This document shows, in pieces, positions 15,141 to 22,709 of a stretch of DNA of 64,000 nt. Source of the stretch: JAAETI01 sp965368515 (GTDB lineage: Bacteria > Actinomycetota > Acidimicrobiia > Spongiisociales > UBA5794); contig CBDUNF010000001.1 in assembly GCA_965368515.1 (NCBI GenBank), forward strand, positions 18,273 through 82,272, written 5' to 3'. Below the pieces are notes generated by a model, which saw only the letters and a list, made by a program, of their open reading frames with translations, searched no databases and had not been told where the DNA came from. A program made the translations under genes and the position numbers. Numbering within the stretch: position 1 is the stretch's first letter; each line of letters starts with the position of its first letter.

Positions 15141-16316
15141 GTGAACAAGACCATCGGCATCGGTGTCGTCGGGTTTGGTTGGATGGGCCAGGCGCACAGC
15201 CGCGCCTACCGCAACATCCCCGTGTATTTCCCTGAGACCGGGCTGGAGCCCAAGCTGGTTGCCATTGCGGACAACGTGCCCGAGCGGGTCGACCTGGCAG
15301 TCAACAACTTCGGCTTCGAGACCGGCACCGCCGATTGGCGCGAGCTCCTGGACCGTGATGACATCGACGTCATCGATTGCACAGCACCAACTGGCATGCA
15401 TGAAGAGGTGGCCGTTGCGGCTGCTGCTGCCGGCAAACACGTCACCTGCGAGAAGCCGGTGGGCATCACACCGATGGCAACGGCCGCCATCGAAAAGGCG
15501 TCGCGAGATGCTGGTGTGATCACCGGGTGCGGCTACAACTATCGGTGGGCGCCGATGGTGCAGTACACCAAGCAGCTCATCGATGACGGTCGGTTCGGAG
15601 ACCTGACTCACTACCGCGGCCGGTTCTTCTCCATGTATGGGCGGGATCGGCTCGGCCTTCTGTCGTGGCGGTTCAAGCAAGACGAGGCCGGGTTTGGGGC
15701 TCTCGCCGACATCATGTCCCACGCCGTCGACATGGCTCAGTACCTATGCGGACCGATCAAGAAGGTCGTCTCCGTCAAGGAGATCTTCGTCAAGGACCGC
15801 CCTCTGCCCACTCCGGGTTCGGGCACACACTATGACCGGGGCAAGCCCGATGACCCTACCGGCGTGGTCACCAACGAGGACTACGTCGGAGCTCTGGTTG
15901 AGTTCGAGAACGGAGTGCGAGGGACACTCGAGGCGGATCGCTCCATCTTTGGACCGCAGAGCCAGATGGCCTTTGAGATGAACGGTTCCAAGGGCGCCGC
16001 ATACTGGGACCACGAGAAGCTCAATCAACTGTCGTTGTATCTCCCCGAGGAACAGCCAACCGACGGGTTTGTCGAGGTGCTGTCGGGCGATGCCTACAAG
16101 CACCACGGCAACTTCGTGCCGGGCGGCGGCAACTCGATTGGCTACGAGGACCTCAAGACGATCGAGGCCCTCGAGTTCATCACTGCGGTTGCCGAAGGCC
16201 GTCCCAACAAGCCCGACTTTGGTGACGCGTTGTCCGCTGCGTCGGTTGCGGCTGCGATGGTGCGGTCCTGGGAATCGGAGAAGTGGGAAGACGTCGTCAG
16301 CCTTCGTATCGACTGA
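15141..16316 (+). CDS. Gfo/Idh/MocA family oxidoreductase
   Basis: This 391-residue enzyme has Rossmann motif GIGVVGFGWMGQAHSRAYRN, the catalytic-loop signature CEKPVGITPMA (about 105-115) and GALADIMSHAVDMAQYLCG (about 187-205). The C-terminal domain is longer than in iolG and resembles the larger dehydrogenases of inositol and sugar clusters, such as scyllo-inositol or oxidised-sugar dehydrogenases. Start GTG 15141 follows AGGAGAAACA. It lies within the iolD operon, 31 bp after the hydroxyacid dehydrogenase. The substrate is probably an inositol isomer or derivative (inference). Confidence 0.88.
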   Translation: MNKTIGIGVVGFGWMGQAHSRAYRNIPVYFPETGLEPKLVAIADNVPERVDLAVNNFGFETGTADWRELLDRDDIDVIDCTAPTGMHEEVAVAAAAAGKHVTCEKPVGITPMATAAIEKASRDAGVITGCGYNYRWAPMVQYTKQLIDDGRFGDLTHYRGRFFSMYGRDRLGLLSWRFKQDEAGFGALADIMSHAVDMAQYLCGPIKKVVSVKEIFVKDRPLPTPGSGTHYDRGKPDDPTGVVTNEDYVGALVEFENGVRGTLEADRSIFGPQSQMAFEMNGSKGAAYWDHEKLNQLSLYLPEEQPTDGFVEVLSGDAYKHHGNFVPGGGNSIGYEDLKTIEALEFITAVAEGRPNKPDFGDALSAASVAAAMVRSWESEKWEDVVSLRID

Positions 16317-16328
16317 CCCGGAGGACAA

Positions 16329-17090
16329 ATGCTGCTCGAGAACACAACCAAGCGCAAGCTCCGTGACGGCGGGACCGTCTATGGATGTTTCATGCGCCAG
16401 GCCGAGGCGACCCTCGCCGAATTCATCGCGATGCAGGGCATGGACTTCATGATCTTCGACGGCGAACACGGGTCGCTCGAAGCCCGCGACATCGAAGGGC
16501 TCAGCCGGGCCTGTGAGTTGCACGGCGTAACACCGATCGCCCGGGTCAGTAGCAACCAGCCGGCGGCGATATTGCGCTTTCTCGATGCCGGAGCCCATGG
16601 AGTCCAGATCCCCTGGGTGAATACCGCGGCCGAGGTCGAGCAGGCAGTGCAGTCGGCGAAGTACGGGCCTCGCGGGTTGCGCGGACTCGCCGGGAGCAGG
16701 CAAGGCGGATGGGGCCTCACCGAACCGCTGGGCGAATACACCCAGCGTGCCAATCGTGAAACGATGGTGGTTATCCACATCGAAACCGCCCAGGCCGCCG
16801 CGGCGGTCGAGGAGTACGTCGGCATCGACGATGTCGACGTCTTGTTCATCGGCCCCACCGATCTGTCCCATTCGCTTGGGCACCCCGGGAACCCTGGTCA
16901 TTCCGAAGTGGTCGAGGTCATGGATCGGGTCACCGAGGCCGTGGTGGCGTCCGACAAGACACTCGGCATCTTTGTTGGGACCCGGAAGGCGGCTGCAGAT
17001 TGGCACGCCAAGGGTGCTCGCTACATCGCAACAGGTCTAGAAGGAATCATCAAGCAAGGAATCCAGGCATACCTACCTGGCGACCGGTAA
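16329..17090 (+). CDS. HpcH/HpaI family aldolase
   Basis: This 253-residue class II (metal-dependent) aldolase is of the HpcH/HpaI/citrate-lyase beta type. Visible motifs are YGCFMRQAEATLAEFIAM, the metal-site strand FDGEHGSLEARDIEG, ARVSSNQPAAILRFLDAGAH, GVQIPWVNTAAEVEQAV (about 94-110), VVIHIETAQA with the metal-binding Glu, and DVLFIGPTDLSHSLG. It cleaves 2-keto-3-deoxy acids to pyruvate or its analogues plus an aldehyde. Its presence between a MocA gene and iolD is unusual because a LacD-type aldolase for the standard inositol intermediate is encoded at 34160. It may serve a side branch or an alternative C-C cleavage. Confidence 0.87.
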   Translation: MLLENTTKRKLRDGGTVYGCFMRQAEATLAEFIAMQGMDFMIFDGEHGSLEARDIEGLSRACELHGVTPIARVSSNQPAAILRFLDAGAHGVQIPWVNTAAEVEQAVQSAKYGPRGLRGLAGSRQGGWGLTEPLGEYTQRANRETMVVIHIETAQAAAAVEEYVGIDDVDVLFIGPTDLSHSLGHPGNPGHSEVVEVMDRVTEAVVASDKTLGIFVGTRKAAADWHAKGARYIATGLEGIIKQGIQAYLPGDR

Positions 17091-17101
17091 AGGAGTCACC
17101 A

Positions 17102-18946
17102 ATGGAGACCATCCGACTGACAACTGCGCAGGCCATCGTCAAGTGGCTGCTCGCGCAGCGAACAATCGTTGCCGGTGAAGAAGTCGGCATCTTCGCCGGA
17201 GCCTTCGGCATCTTCGGTCACGGCAATGTCACATGTCTCGCCGAGGCGCTCCAGCCGGTCCAGGACGAGCTGCCGACCTGGCGCGGCCACAACGAGCAGT
17301 CAATGGCTCTTGCCGCCGTCGCCTACGGCAAAGCTATGCGTGGCAAGCGCATCATGATCGCCACCTCCTCGATCGGCCCCGGCAGCACCAACATGGTTAC
17401 CGCTGCTGCCGCTGCTCACGCCAATCGCATCCCCGTGCTGCTGTTCTCAGGCGACACATTTCAGCACCGCATCGTTGATCCGGTGCTCCAGCAGGTTGAG
17501 AACTTTGGGAACCCGACCATCACCGCAGCAGATACCTTCAAGCCGGTCACTCGGTATTGGGATCGGATCAGCCGTCCAGAGCAGGTGGTTCAGTCGCTCC
17601 CGCAGGCGCTGGCCGTCATGCTCGACCCCGCCACGCGCGGCCCGGCGTTCTTTGCGCTGCCGCAGGACATCCAAGCCGAGGCGTACGACTATCCGGCCCG
17701 ATTCTTCGAGCCCAAGGTGCATTTCGTTCGTCGTCCTGGGCCCGATCCGCGTGAGGTCGCCGCAGCTGCCGCGATGCTCACCAAGGCCGAAAAGCCGATG
17801 ATCATCGCCGGTGGAGGGGTGCATTACTCCGACGCGGTTGCGGAGTTGACCGACTTCGCCGAACGGCGGGGCATTCCGGTCGTCGAGACGGTCGCCGGCA
17901 AGGCCACCATGGTCCACGACCATCCGAACTATGCGGGTCCTATCGGTGTGACGGGGTCGGCCGCTGCAAACTCTGTGGCCGAAGACGCAGACGTCGTTGT
18001 TGCCATCGGCACCCGACTGCAGGATTTCACGACCGGATCATGGTCCGTGTTCAAGAACCCGAACACCCGCTTCATTGCCATCAACACTGCCGGTTGGGAT
18101 GCACACAAGCAGATGTCGCAGCCGGTAGTCGCCGATGCAAAGGCAGCGCTCGCCGCACTGGACGCTGCGATCGGTGATTACAGGGCTGCGCCCGCCTGGC
18201 TGGCCTTTGCTCAGGACCGTATCGCCGAGTGGCACGACTATCTCGACTCCTGGAAGGGCCGGGAGCACGATGGGCCGCCGGCGTATGCCGAGGTCATCCA
18301 GGTAGTCAACGAGGTCTGCGACGACGACGACTACTGCCTCTCGGCGGCCGGTGGGCTGCCGGGTGAGCTAGTGATGGGTTGGAGGTCCAAGGCTGTCGGT
18401 TCGTTCGACTCCGAGTATGGCTACTCCACCATGGGATACGAGATCGCCGGTGCCTGGGGAGCGAAGATGGCTCGCGGTGACGGTGATGTCGTTTGCTGGG
18501 TTGGCGACGGCTCGTACTTGATGATGAACTCCGACATCTACTCAACGGTGATGACGGGTAAGAAGGTCATTTTCATGGTCTGTGACAACGGCGGGTTCGC
18601 CGTCATCAACCGGCTCCAGGTCAACACCGGTGGCGAGGAGTTCAACAACCTGTTGCGGACTGCACGGCACGAGCGCTATTTCCATGTCGACTTTGTCAAG
18701 CACATCGAAGCGATGGGTGCTCTAGCCGAGAAGGTAGACAACATCGAAGACCTGCCCGCGGCATATGCCCGGGCGAAGGCGGCAGACCGCAGCTACGCCA
18801 TCGTTGTCGACATCGATGAGTACACATGGACCGAGGGTGGCGCCTGGTGGGAGGTTGGCATCCCCGAGGTCAGCGACCGTGAGCAGGTGCGAGTCGCCCG
18901 TGCGGAACTCGAGGCCGAGAAGAAGCACCAACGAGTCGGGATCTGA
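17102..18946 (+). CDS. iolD: 3D-(3,5/4)-trihydroxycyclohexane-1,2-dione hydrolase
   Basis: IolD is a thiamine-diphosphate enzyme that opens the cyclic trione-type intermediate to 5-deoxy-glucuronate. This copy has 614 residues, the usual length. The N-terminal PYR domain holds TWRGHNEQSMA (about 59-69) with the catalytic Glu. The central domain has EKPMIIAGGGVHYSDAVAE. The C-terminal PP domain carries the ThDP-Mg motif WVGDGSYLMMN to MVCDNGGFAV (about 466-500). Start ATG 17102 is behind AAAGGAGTCACCA; upstream in-frame codons overlap the aldolase gene. It is the core gene of its operon and defines the cluster as inositol catabolism. Confidence 0.95.
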   Translation: METIRLTTAQAIVKWLLAQRTIVAGEEVGIFAGAFGIFGHGNVTCLAEALQPVQDELPTWRGHNEQSMALAAVAYGKAMRGKRIMIATSSIGPGSTNMVTAAAAAHANRIPVLLFSGDTFQHRIVDPVLQQVENFGNPTITAADTFKPVTRYWDRISRPEQVVQSLPQALAVMLDPATRGPAFFALPQDIQAEAYDYPARFFEPKVHFVRRPGPDPREVAAAAAMLTKAEKPMIIAGGGVHYSDAVAELTDFAERRGIPVVETVAGKATMVHDHPNYAGPIGVTGSAAANSVAEDADVVVAIGTRLQDFTTGSWSVFKNPNTRFIAINTAGWDAHKQMSQPVVADAKAALAALDAAIGDYRAAPAWLAFAQDRIAEWHDYLDSWKGREHDGPPAYAEVIQVVNEVCDDDDYCLSAAGGLPGELVMGWRSKAVGSFDSEYGYSTMGYEIAGAWGAKMARGDGDVVCWVGDGSYLMMNSDIYSTVMTGKKVIFMVCDNGGFAVINRLQVNTGGEEFNNLLRTARHERYFHVDFVKHIEAMGALAEKVDNIEDLPAAYARAKAADRSYAIVVDIDEYTWTEGGAWWEVGIPEVSDREQVRVARAELEAEKKHQRVGI

Positions 18947-18948
18947 CG

Positions 18949-19746
18949 ATGGCCGACCTTGATGGCAAGGTTGCGCTGCTGACCGGAGCCGGGTCGCTGG
19001 TCGGCGGCGCCATCGGCCAGAAGCTGGTCGATGCGGGGGCCAGGGTGGTGATGGCCGGTCGCAATGAAGCGAACGGAGCCGAGGTGGTTGCGCCGCTTGG
19101 TGACTCCGGCGTGTTCGTGAGCACCGACATCACCAAGGATGAAGACCTCGATGCGCTGGTGGCGGTGGCCGTGGGTCGGTTTGGCGGAGTAGACATTGTT
19201 GTCTCCGCTGCTGCCATCTTCGATTGCGGGATGCTGGAGACCACACGGGAGAATTGGTTGCGGTCGTTCGATACCAACGTGATCAGCGGTGCAATGCTGA
19301 TCGAGAAAGCGGTACCCCACATGCGGGAGCGCGGGGGAGGGGCTGTCGTCATCGTCGGTTCGATCTCCGGCAAGCAGTCGCAGCCAAATCGGATTGTGTA
19401 TCCGACCACCAAGTCCGCCCTGCTCGGTTTGACCCGGAACATGTCCCAGGCGCTGGCGCCGGACAATGTCCGGGTCAACCACATCACCCTGGGGTGGACG
19501 TGGAGCCGCAACATCGAGCGCCGCTACGGCAGCCGGGAACGAGCGGACCTGTTTGCCGCGGAGTTCCAACCGATGGGCCGGATGGTGCACCCTGAAGAGT
19601 GCGGCGATGCAGTCGTCTTCCTGAGCTCGGATCGGGCATCGTTCATCACCGGCGCCGATCTTGCCGTCGACGGTGGCTACGACGCAATCGGCCCCGAAGC
19701 GATGGGTCAGCCGTTCGAGAAGGTCCCGGCGCTGCCGGACACATAG
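18949..19746 (+). CDS. Short-chain dehydrogenase/reductase
   Basis: This 265-residue classical SDR has cofactor motif LLTGAGSLVGGAIG, the stabilising SAAAIFD (in place of NNAG), catalytic Ser in VGSISGKQ and Tyr-x3-Lys in YPTTKSAL, and a C-terminal TGADLAVDGGYDAIG. It begins 3 bases after the iolD stop codon and closes the operon. It may oxidise an inositol isomer or reduce an inosose; the exact reaction is not determined by sequence. After its stop comes the second copy of the 49-bp repeat. Confidence 0.88.
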   Translation: MADLDGKVALLTGAGSLVGGAIGQKLVDAGARVVMAGRNEANGAEVVAPLGDSGVFVSTDITKDEDLDALVAVAVGRFGGVDIVVSAAAIFDCGMLETTRENWLRSFDTNVISGAMLIEKAVPHMRERGGGAVVIVGSISGKQSQPNRIVYPTTKSALLGLTRNMSQALAPDNVRVNHITLGWTWSRNIERRYGSRERADLFAAEFQPMGRMVHPEECGDAVVFLSSDRASFITGADLAVDGGYDAIGPEAMGQPFEKVPALPDT

Positions 19747-19774
19747 AAGCGGCGCCACCCAGCCGGCCCCTTAC

Positions 19775-19823
19775 GCTTCTTGCGTATCTGGTGTCCATAT
19801 GTGGACGTGGTCTACGCCAGAAC
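19775..19823. repeat. 49-bp intergenic repeat, copy 2
   Basis: This copy differs at two bases from 3255-3303 and includes the same GTCCA-TATG-TGGAC stem. It starts 29 bp after the SDR stop and lies about 110 bp before the DUF4332 gene. The conserved block extends well beyond the short hairpin, so selection or recent mobility acts on more than the stem. Confidence 0.75.
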
Positions 19824-19935
19824 GGTTAGGGGGTGGCCACCGCTGACCTCAGTGGCGGCCGGGCGAAGATGCAGATGTGTGACGGTTCAGCATCGATCCG
19901 CAAGTTCAGCAAAGCGGCCGGCAGTCAGGTTCCAT

Positions 19936-20616
19936 ATGCTGTCGCCCATGCCCTACGAGATGGACCTGAGCACGTTCTCGCTTGATCGGTTTGCCGAGGT
20001 GCTGACAACGGTTGAACCGCTGCCCAGCCGCCGGATCCTCGTCGACCACATCGTCGACATCACGGCACGACTTGGAGCCGAGGGCGTGTCAGACATAGAA
20101 GAGCTGCGCAAACTGTTGGCCGACAAGAAACGGTACGAAACAATCGGCGAGGATCTGGGGGTCGATGCCGCCTACCTGACGGTGCTGAACCGTGAGGTGA
20201 ACTCGTACAGGACCAAACCGTTGCCGCTGGCGAAGCTCAACTTCCTCACCGCTGACGAGCTGGCGGTATTGGAAGGTGTCGGCATCAGGTCAACGAAGGC
20301 TCTCTACGAACGTTGCGCCGCAAAGAGCGATCGCTATGCGCTCGCCGAGGAACTGGCCATCGATACCGGGCGGTTGGTCGAGACGCTGCGGCTGGCCAAC
20401 CTGGTGCGAATCAACGGCGTCGGTCCCTCATTTGCGCGGTTCCTCCTCGATCTTGGAGTGCGCGGCCCTGATGATCTTCGGTTGATGGAGACCGATGAGA
20501 TCGTCCGGCGCTACTCGGATTCGATCGCCGGCGAGCCGAATCAACCAAAGCTACGAGGCGAGGACATCGAATACTGCAAGCGGTTCTGCGAAGGCCTTCA
20601 GGACGACGTTGAGTGA
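19936..20616 (+). CDS. DUF4332-like helix-hairpin-helix protein
   Basis: This 226-residue cytoplasmic, largely helical protein contains repeated helix-hairpin-helix-like units: FLTADELAVLEGVGIRSTKA and LVRINGVGPSFARFLLDLGV, the pattern of DUF4332 domains. HhH units usually contact DNA backbones, but DUF4332 proteins have no assigned activity. The start is taken as ATG 19936 because an AGG lies 6 bases upstream; ATG 19948 is an alternative. The 3' end overlaps the convergent TetR gene by 19 bp. It does not appear to belong to the inositol unit. Confidence 0.68.
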   Translation: MLSPMPYEMDLSTFSLDRFAEVLTTVEPLPSRRILVDHIVDITARLGAEGVSDIEELRKLLADKKRYETIGEDLGVDAAYLTVLNREVNSYRTKPLPLAKLNFLTADELAVLEGVGIRSTKALYERCAAKSDRYALAEELAIDTGRLVETLRLANLVRINGVGPSFARFLLDLGVRGPDDLRLMETDEIVRRYSDSIAGEPNQPKLRGEDIEYCKRFCEGLQDDVE

Positions 20617-21263
20617 ATCCGCTCGATGCCGTCGAGGATCAGGCGAAGCCCAAACTCGAACTCAGTTTCATCAACGTCGACTGGATCAACAAGATGCTGA
20701 CGGACGTGAACAGCCAGATCCGGGTACTCGTCGGCCGGCAGTTCGGCTAGGAACCGGTCAGCGAACTCGTCGAGGTTGTCCATATCGGCGGCAAAACTGA
20801 GCAGCTGCATCGTGTAACCGAGGATGTGGTTTTCGACGACGTGATAGGCGTGGTGGGTGAGGTCCTCAGACAATCCTCCGTTGCGGAGGGTCGACAGGGC
20901 AACGTCCATGTAGCGCATCCGGGCGGGTCCGAGGTTGAGACGAGAGACCCACAGCATTCCCGCCCATGGGTGACGCAACAGAACTTCCTGGGCGGAGATC
21001 GCGCGGTGCCGGGTTGCCGACTTCCAACCACCCCTACCGGTGAGATCGATCTCGGCCGCGACGACGTCGATGATCCCGTCGAGGATCTCGTCCTTGTTCC
21101 TGACGTGGTGATAGAGCGACATCGCCTCCACCCCCAACTCCGCGGCTAGCTTGCGCATCGTGAGCGAGCCAAGACCGCCCGCATCGGCGAGACCGACTGC
21201 TGCCTGCAGCACACGGTCACGGCTGAGCGGGGCTCGCGGTGTATCTGTCATTTCGTCTGGCAC
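20598..21263 (-). CDS. TetR/AcrR family transcriptional regulator
   Basis: This 221-residue repressor has an N-terminal TetR HTH, LTMRKLAAELGVEAMSLYHHV (about 39-59), followed by a TetR_C-type ligand-binding domain (HPWAGMLWVSRLNLGPARMRY and onward) as in tetracycline-repressor-like proteins. Start GTG 21263 follows GAGGAGGAATC. It is divergent from the zinc-free alcohol dehydrogenase gene at 21362, and the shared 98-bp gap contains a promoter and palindromic CTTAC/GTAAG sites, so it very likely controls that gene and itself. The effector is unknown. Confidence 0.9.
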   Translation of the reverse strand: MPDEMTDTPRAPLSRDRVLQAAVGLADAGGLGSLTMRKLAAELGVEAMSLYHHVRNKDEILDGIIDVVAAEIDLTGRGGWKSATRHRAISAQEVLLRHPWAGMLWVSRLNLGPARMRYMDVALSTLRNGGLSEDLTHHAYHVVENHILGYTMQLLSFAADMDNLDEFADRFLAELPADEYPDLAVHVRQHLVDPVDVDETEFEFGLRLILDGIERIHSTSS

Positions 21264-21289
21264 GATTCCTCCTCAGGGGATATTACCTC

Positions 21290-21318
21290 TTGACAGCCTT
21301 ACTTTGTATGGGTAGCTT
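21290..21318 (+). promoter_or_regulatory. Predicted promoter of the alcohol dehydrogenase-like gene
   Basis: Consensus -35 TTGACA (21290-21295), 17-bp spacer, -10 TAGCTT (21313-21318). The predicted start, about 21325, abuts the palindrome at 21326-21351. Confidence 0.6.
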
Positions 21319-21325
21319 TGAAGTG

Positions 21326-21351
21326 TACCCTTACAACGTAAGAATAGGGTA
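21326..21351. promoter_or_regulatory. Putative TetR operator
   Basis: An inner palindrome CTTAC-AAC-GTAAG (21330-21342) is flanked by TACCC (21326-21330) and GGGTA (21347-21351). A second, weaker copy of the same half-sites (CTTAC ... GGGTA, 21298-21314) overlaps the promoter. This arrangement fits binding by the divergent TetR protein. Confidence 0.55.
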
Positions 21352-21361
21352 GGAGGAAATC

Positions 21362-22330
21362 GTGAAGGCAATCACCCAGTACAAATACGGCGGTCCCGAG
21401 ACGCTTCAATTCGAGGACATCGCCAAGCCCATTCCCCAGGACGATGAGGTCCTGGTCGAAGTCCGGGCTGCGTCACTCAACATTGCCGATTGGCACATGA
21501 TGACGGGCACTCCATGGATCGTGAGACTCATGGGCGGGGGTTTCCGCCGACCAAAGAACACGACCATTGGTAGTGATGTCGCAGGGGTAGTGGAAGCCGT
21601 CGGGACTGCGATCTCCACGTTCCAGCCCGGTGACGAGGTCATGGGCGACATCCGCAGGTCGTTCGCCGAGTACGCCGTCGCCAAGGAGAGGTGGCTGACC
21701 CATAAGCCGGAAGGTACGAGTTTCGACCAGGCCGCCGGGATTCCGTTGGCGGCGATCACTGCACTCCAGGGCCTGCGCGATCACGGCAAGCTACAGGCCG
21801 GGCAGAAGGTCTTGGTCAATGGTGCGTCGGGATCTGTCGGCACCTTCACGGTGCAGATCGCCACCGCCATGGGGGCGGAGGTGACAGCCGTGTGCAGCAC
21901 CCGCAATGTCGATACGGCCCGCTCGCTCGGGGCCTCGCATGTCATCGACTACACCAAAGAGGATTTCACCAAGGTGGCCGAGCGGTTCGATGTGATGATC
22001 GATATCGTTGGCAACCGTTCTCCGAAGGCATGTCGTGATTTGCTCGTCGCCGGCGGAATCTACGTCATCATTGGCGGTCCCAAGGGGCGGGTCCTGGGCC
22101 CCATTCCCAGGATGATCAGGGCGAAGTTTGCGTTCATGGGCCGCAGCCAGCACATGGTCTGGTTCGTGGCGAAGGTGAACCGGCCGGACCTGGATGTCCT
22201 GAGCGGCATGGTCGAGGAGGGCAAGCTCGTCTCGGTTGTCGATCGCACTTACTCGCTCGACCAGGTGCCGGACGCCTTCCGCTATCTCGGCGAGGGCCAT
22301 GCCAAAGGCAAGCTCATCGTCACCATCTAG
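21362..22330 (+). CDS. NAD(P)-dependent alcohol dehydrogenase / quinone oxidoreductase (zinc-free MDR)
   Basis: This 322-residue medium-chain reductase is of the QOR type: GroES-like domain starting MKAITQYKYGGPETLQ, GSDVAGVVEAVGTAI, then a Rossmann domain with VLVNGASGSVGTFTVQIATAMGA (about 152-174). The structural-zinc cysteines of classical alcohol dehydrogenases are absent. It probably reduces quinones or enones or acts in detoxification. Start GTG 21362 follows GGTAGGAGGAAATC. It is likely regulated by the divergent TetR protein. Confidence 0.88.
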   Translation: MKAITQYKYGGPETLQFEDIAKPIPQDDEVLVEVRAASLNIADWHMMTGTPWIVRLMGGGFRRPKNTTIGSDVAGVVEAVGTAISTFQPGDEVMGDIRRSFAEYAVAKERWLTHKPEGTSFDQAAGIPLAAITALQGLRDHGKLQAGQKVLVNGASGSVGTFTVQIATAMGAEVTAVCSTRNVDTARSLGASHVIDYTKEDFTKVAERFDVMIDIVGNRSPKACRDLLVAGGIYVIIGGPKGRVLGPIPRMIRAKFAFMGRSQHMVWFVAKVNRPDLDVLSGMVEEGKLVSVVDRTYSLDQVPDAFRYLGEGHAKGKLIVTI

Positions 22331-22339
22331 CTGAGGCTG

Positions 22340-22630
22340 TTAGCGGTCGGCCATGTCCTTCTTCAGCACCCGGAGGACATCGCCGATCGCGACGTGCGAC
22401 TCGATGGGATGGCGGAGGGGAGCTTCGTCGATCAATTCGTAGTGGTTGCGCCTACCCACTTTCTCATGGCTCAGGTAGCCGTCGTGCTCGAGTTCGGCGA
22501 CGATGCGCTGGGTGGCCCGCTCGGTGATCCCGACCTTCATGGCGACCTCGCGCAGCGTAATGTCGGGGTCCTCCGAGATGCTGAAAAGCACATGGGCGTG
22601 ATTCGTAAAGAACGTCCATTTTGCGTTCAT
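22340..22630 (-). CDS. Winged-helix transcriptional regulator
   Basis: This 96-residue protein consists of one winged helix: VLFSISEDPDITLREVAMKV, then GITERATQRIVAELEHDGYL as recognition helix and wing. It resembles MarR/HTH_24-type regulators and has no effector domain. Start ATG 22630 follows AAGGAGGTTCGGTG; a frame extending to 22903 would run through mrpA and is rejected. It is divergent from mrpA, and the 79-bp shared gap contains CCAATT...AATTGG inverted repeats, so control of the antiporter operon is plausible. Confidence 0.82.
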   Translation of the reverse strand: MNAKWTFFTNHAHVLFSISEDPDITLREVAMKVGITERATQRIVAELEHDGYLSHEKVGRRNHYELIDEAPLRHPIESHVAIGDVLRVLKKDMADR

Positions 22631-22664
22631 CACCGAACCTCCTTCGTCATTCGTATCTTCTAGC

Positions 22665-22702
22665 TTTCCAATTATATACGCTCTAGATTTCGTGTAAATT
22701 GG
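22665..22702. promoter_or_regulatory. Inverted repeat and likely leaderless promoter region of mrpA
   Basis: CCAATT (about 22668) and AATTGG (about 22697) flank ATATACG and CGTGTAA, themselves inverted around TCTAGA. A -10-like TAAATT (22695-22700) ends 9 nt before the mrpA ATG and there is no ribosome site, which suggests a leaderless mRNA. The symmetry may bind the divergent winged-helix protein. Confidence 0.4.
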
Positions 22703-22709
22703 TTCATCT

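Noticed and set aside
15744..17006. A 420-codon open frame on the minus strand opposite the MocA, HpcH and operon genes
   Set aside because: It lies entirely over two well-supported genes on the plus strand, has no recognisable domain, and long antisense frames are expected at this GC content.
18793..19758. A 321-codon minus-strand frame over the end of iolD and the SDR
   Set aside because: Antisense to two genes with clear catalytic motifs; no domain of its own.
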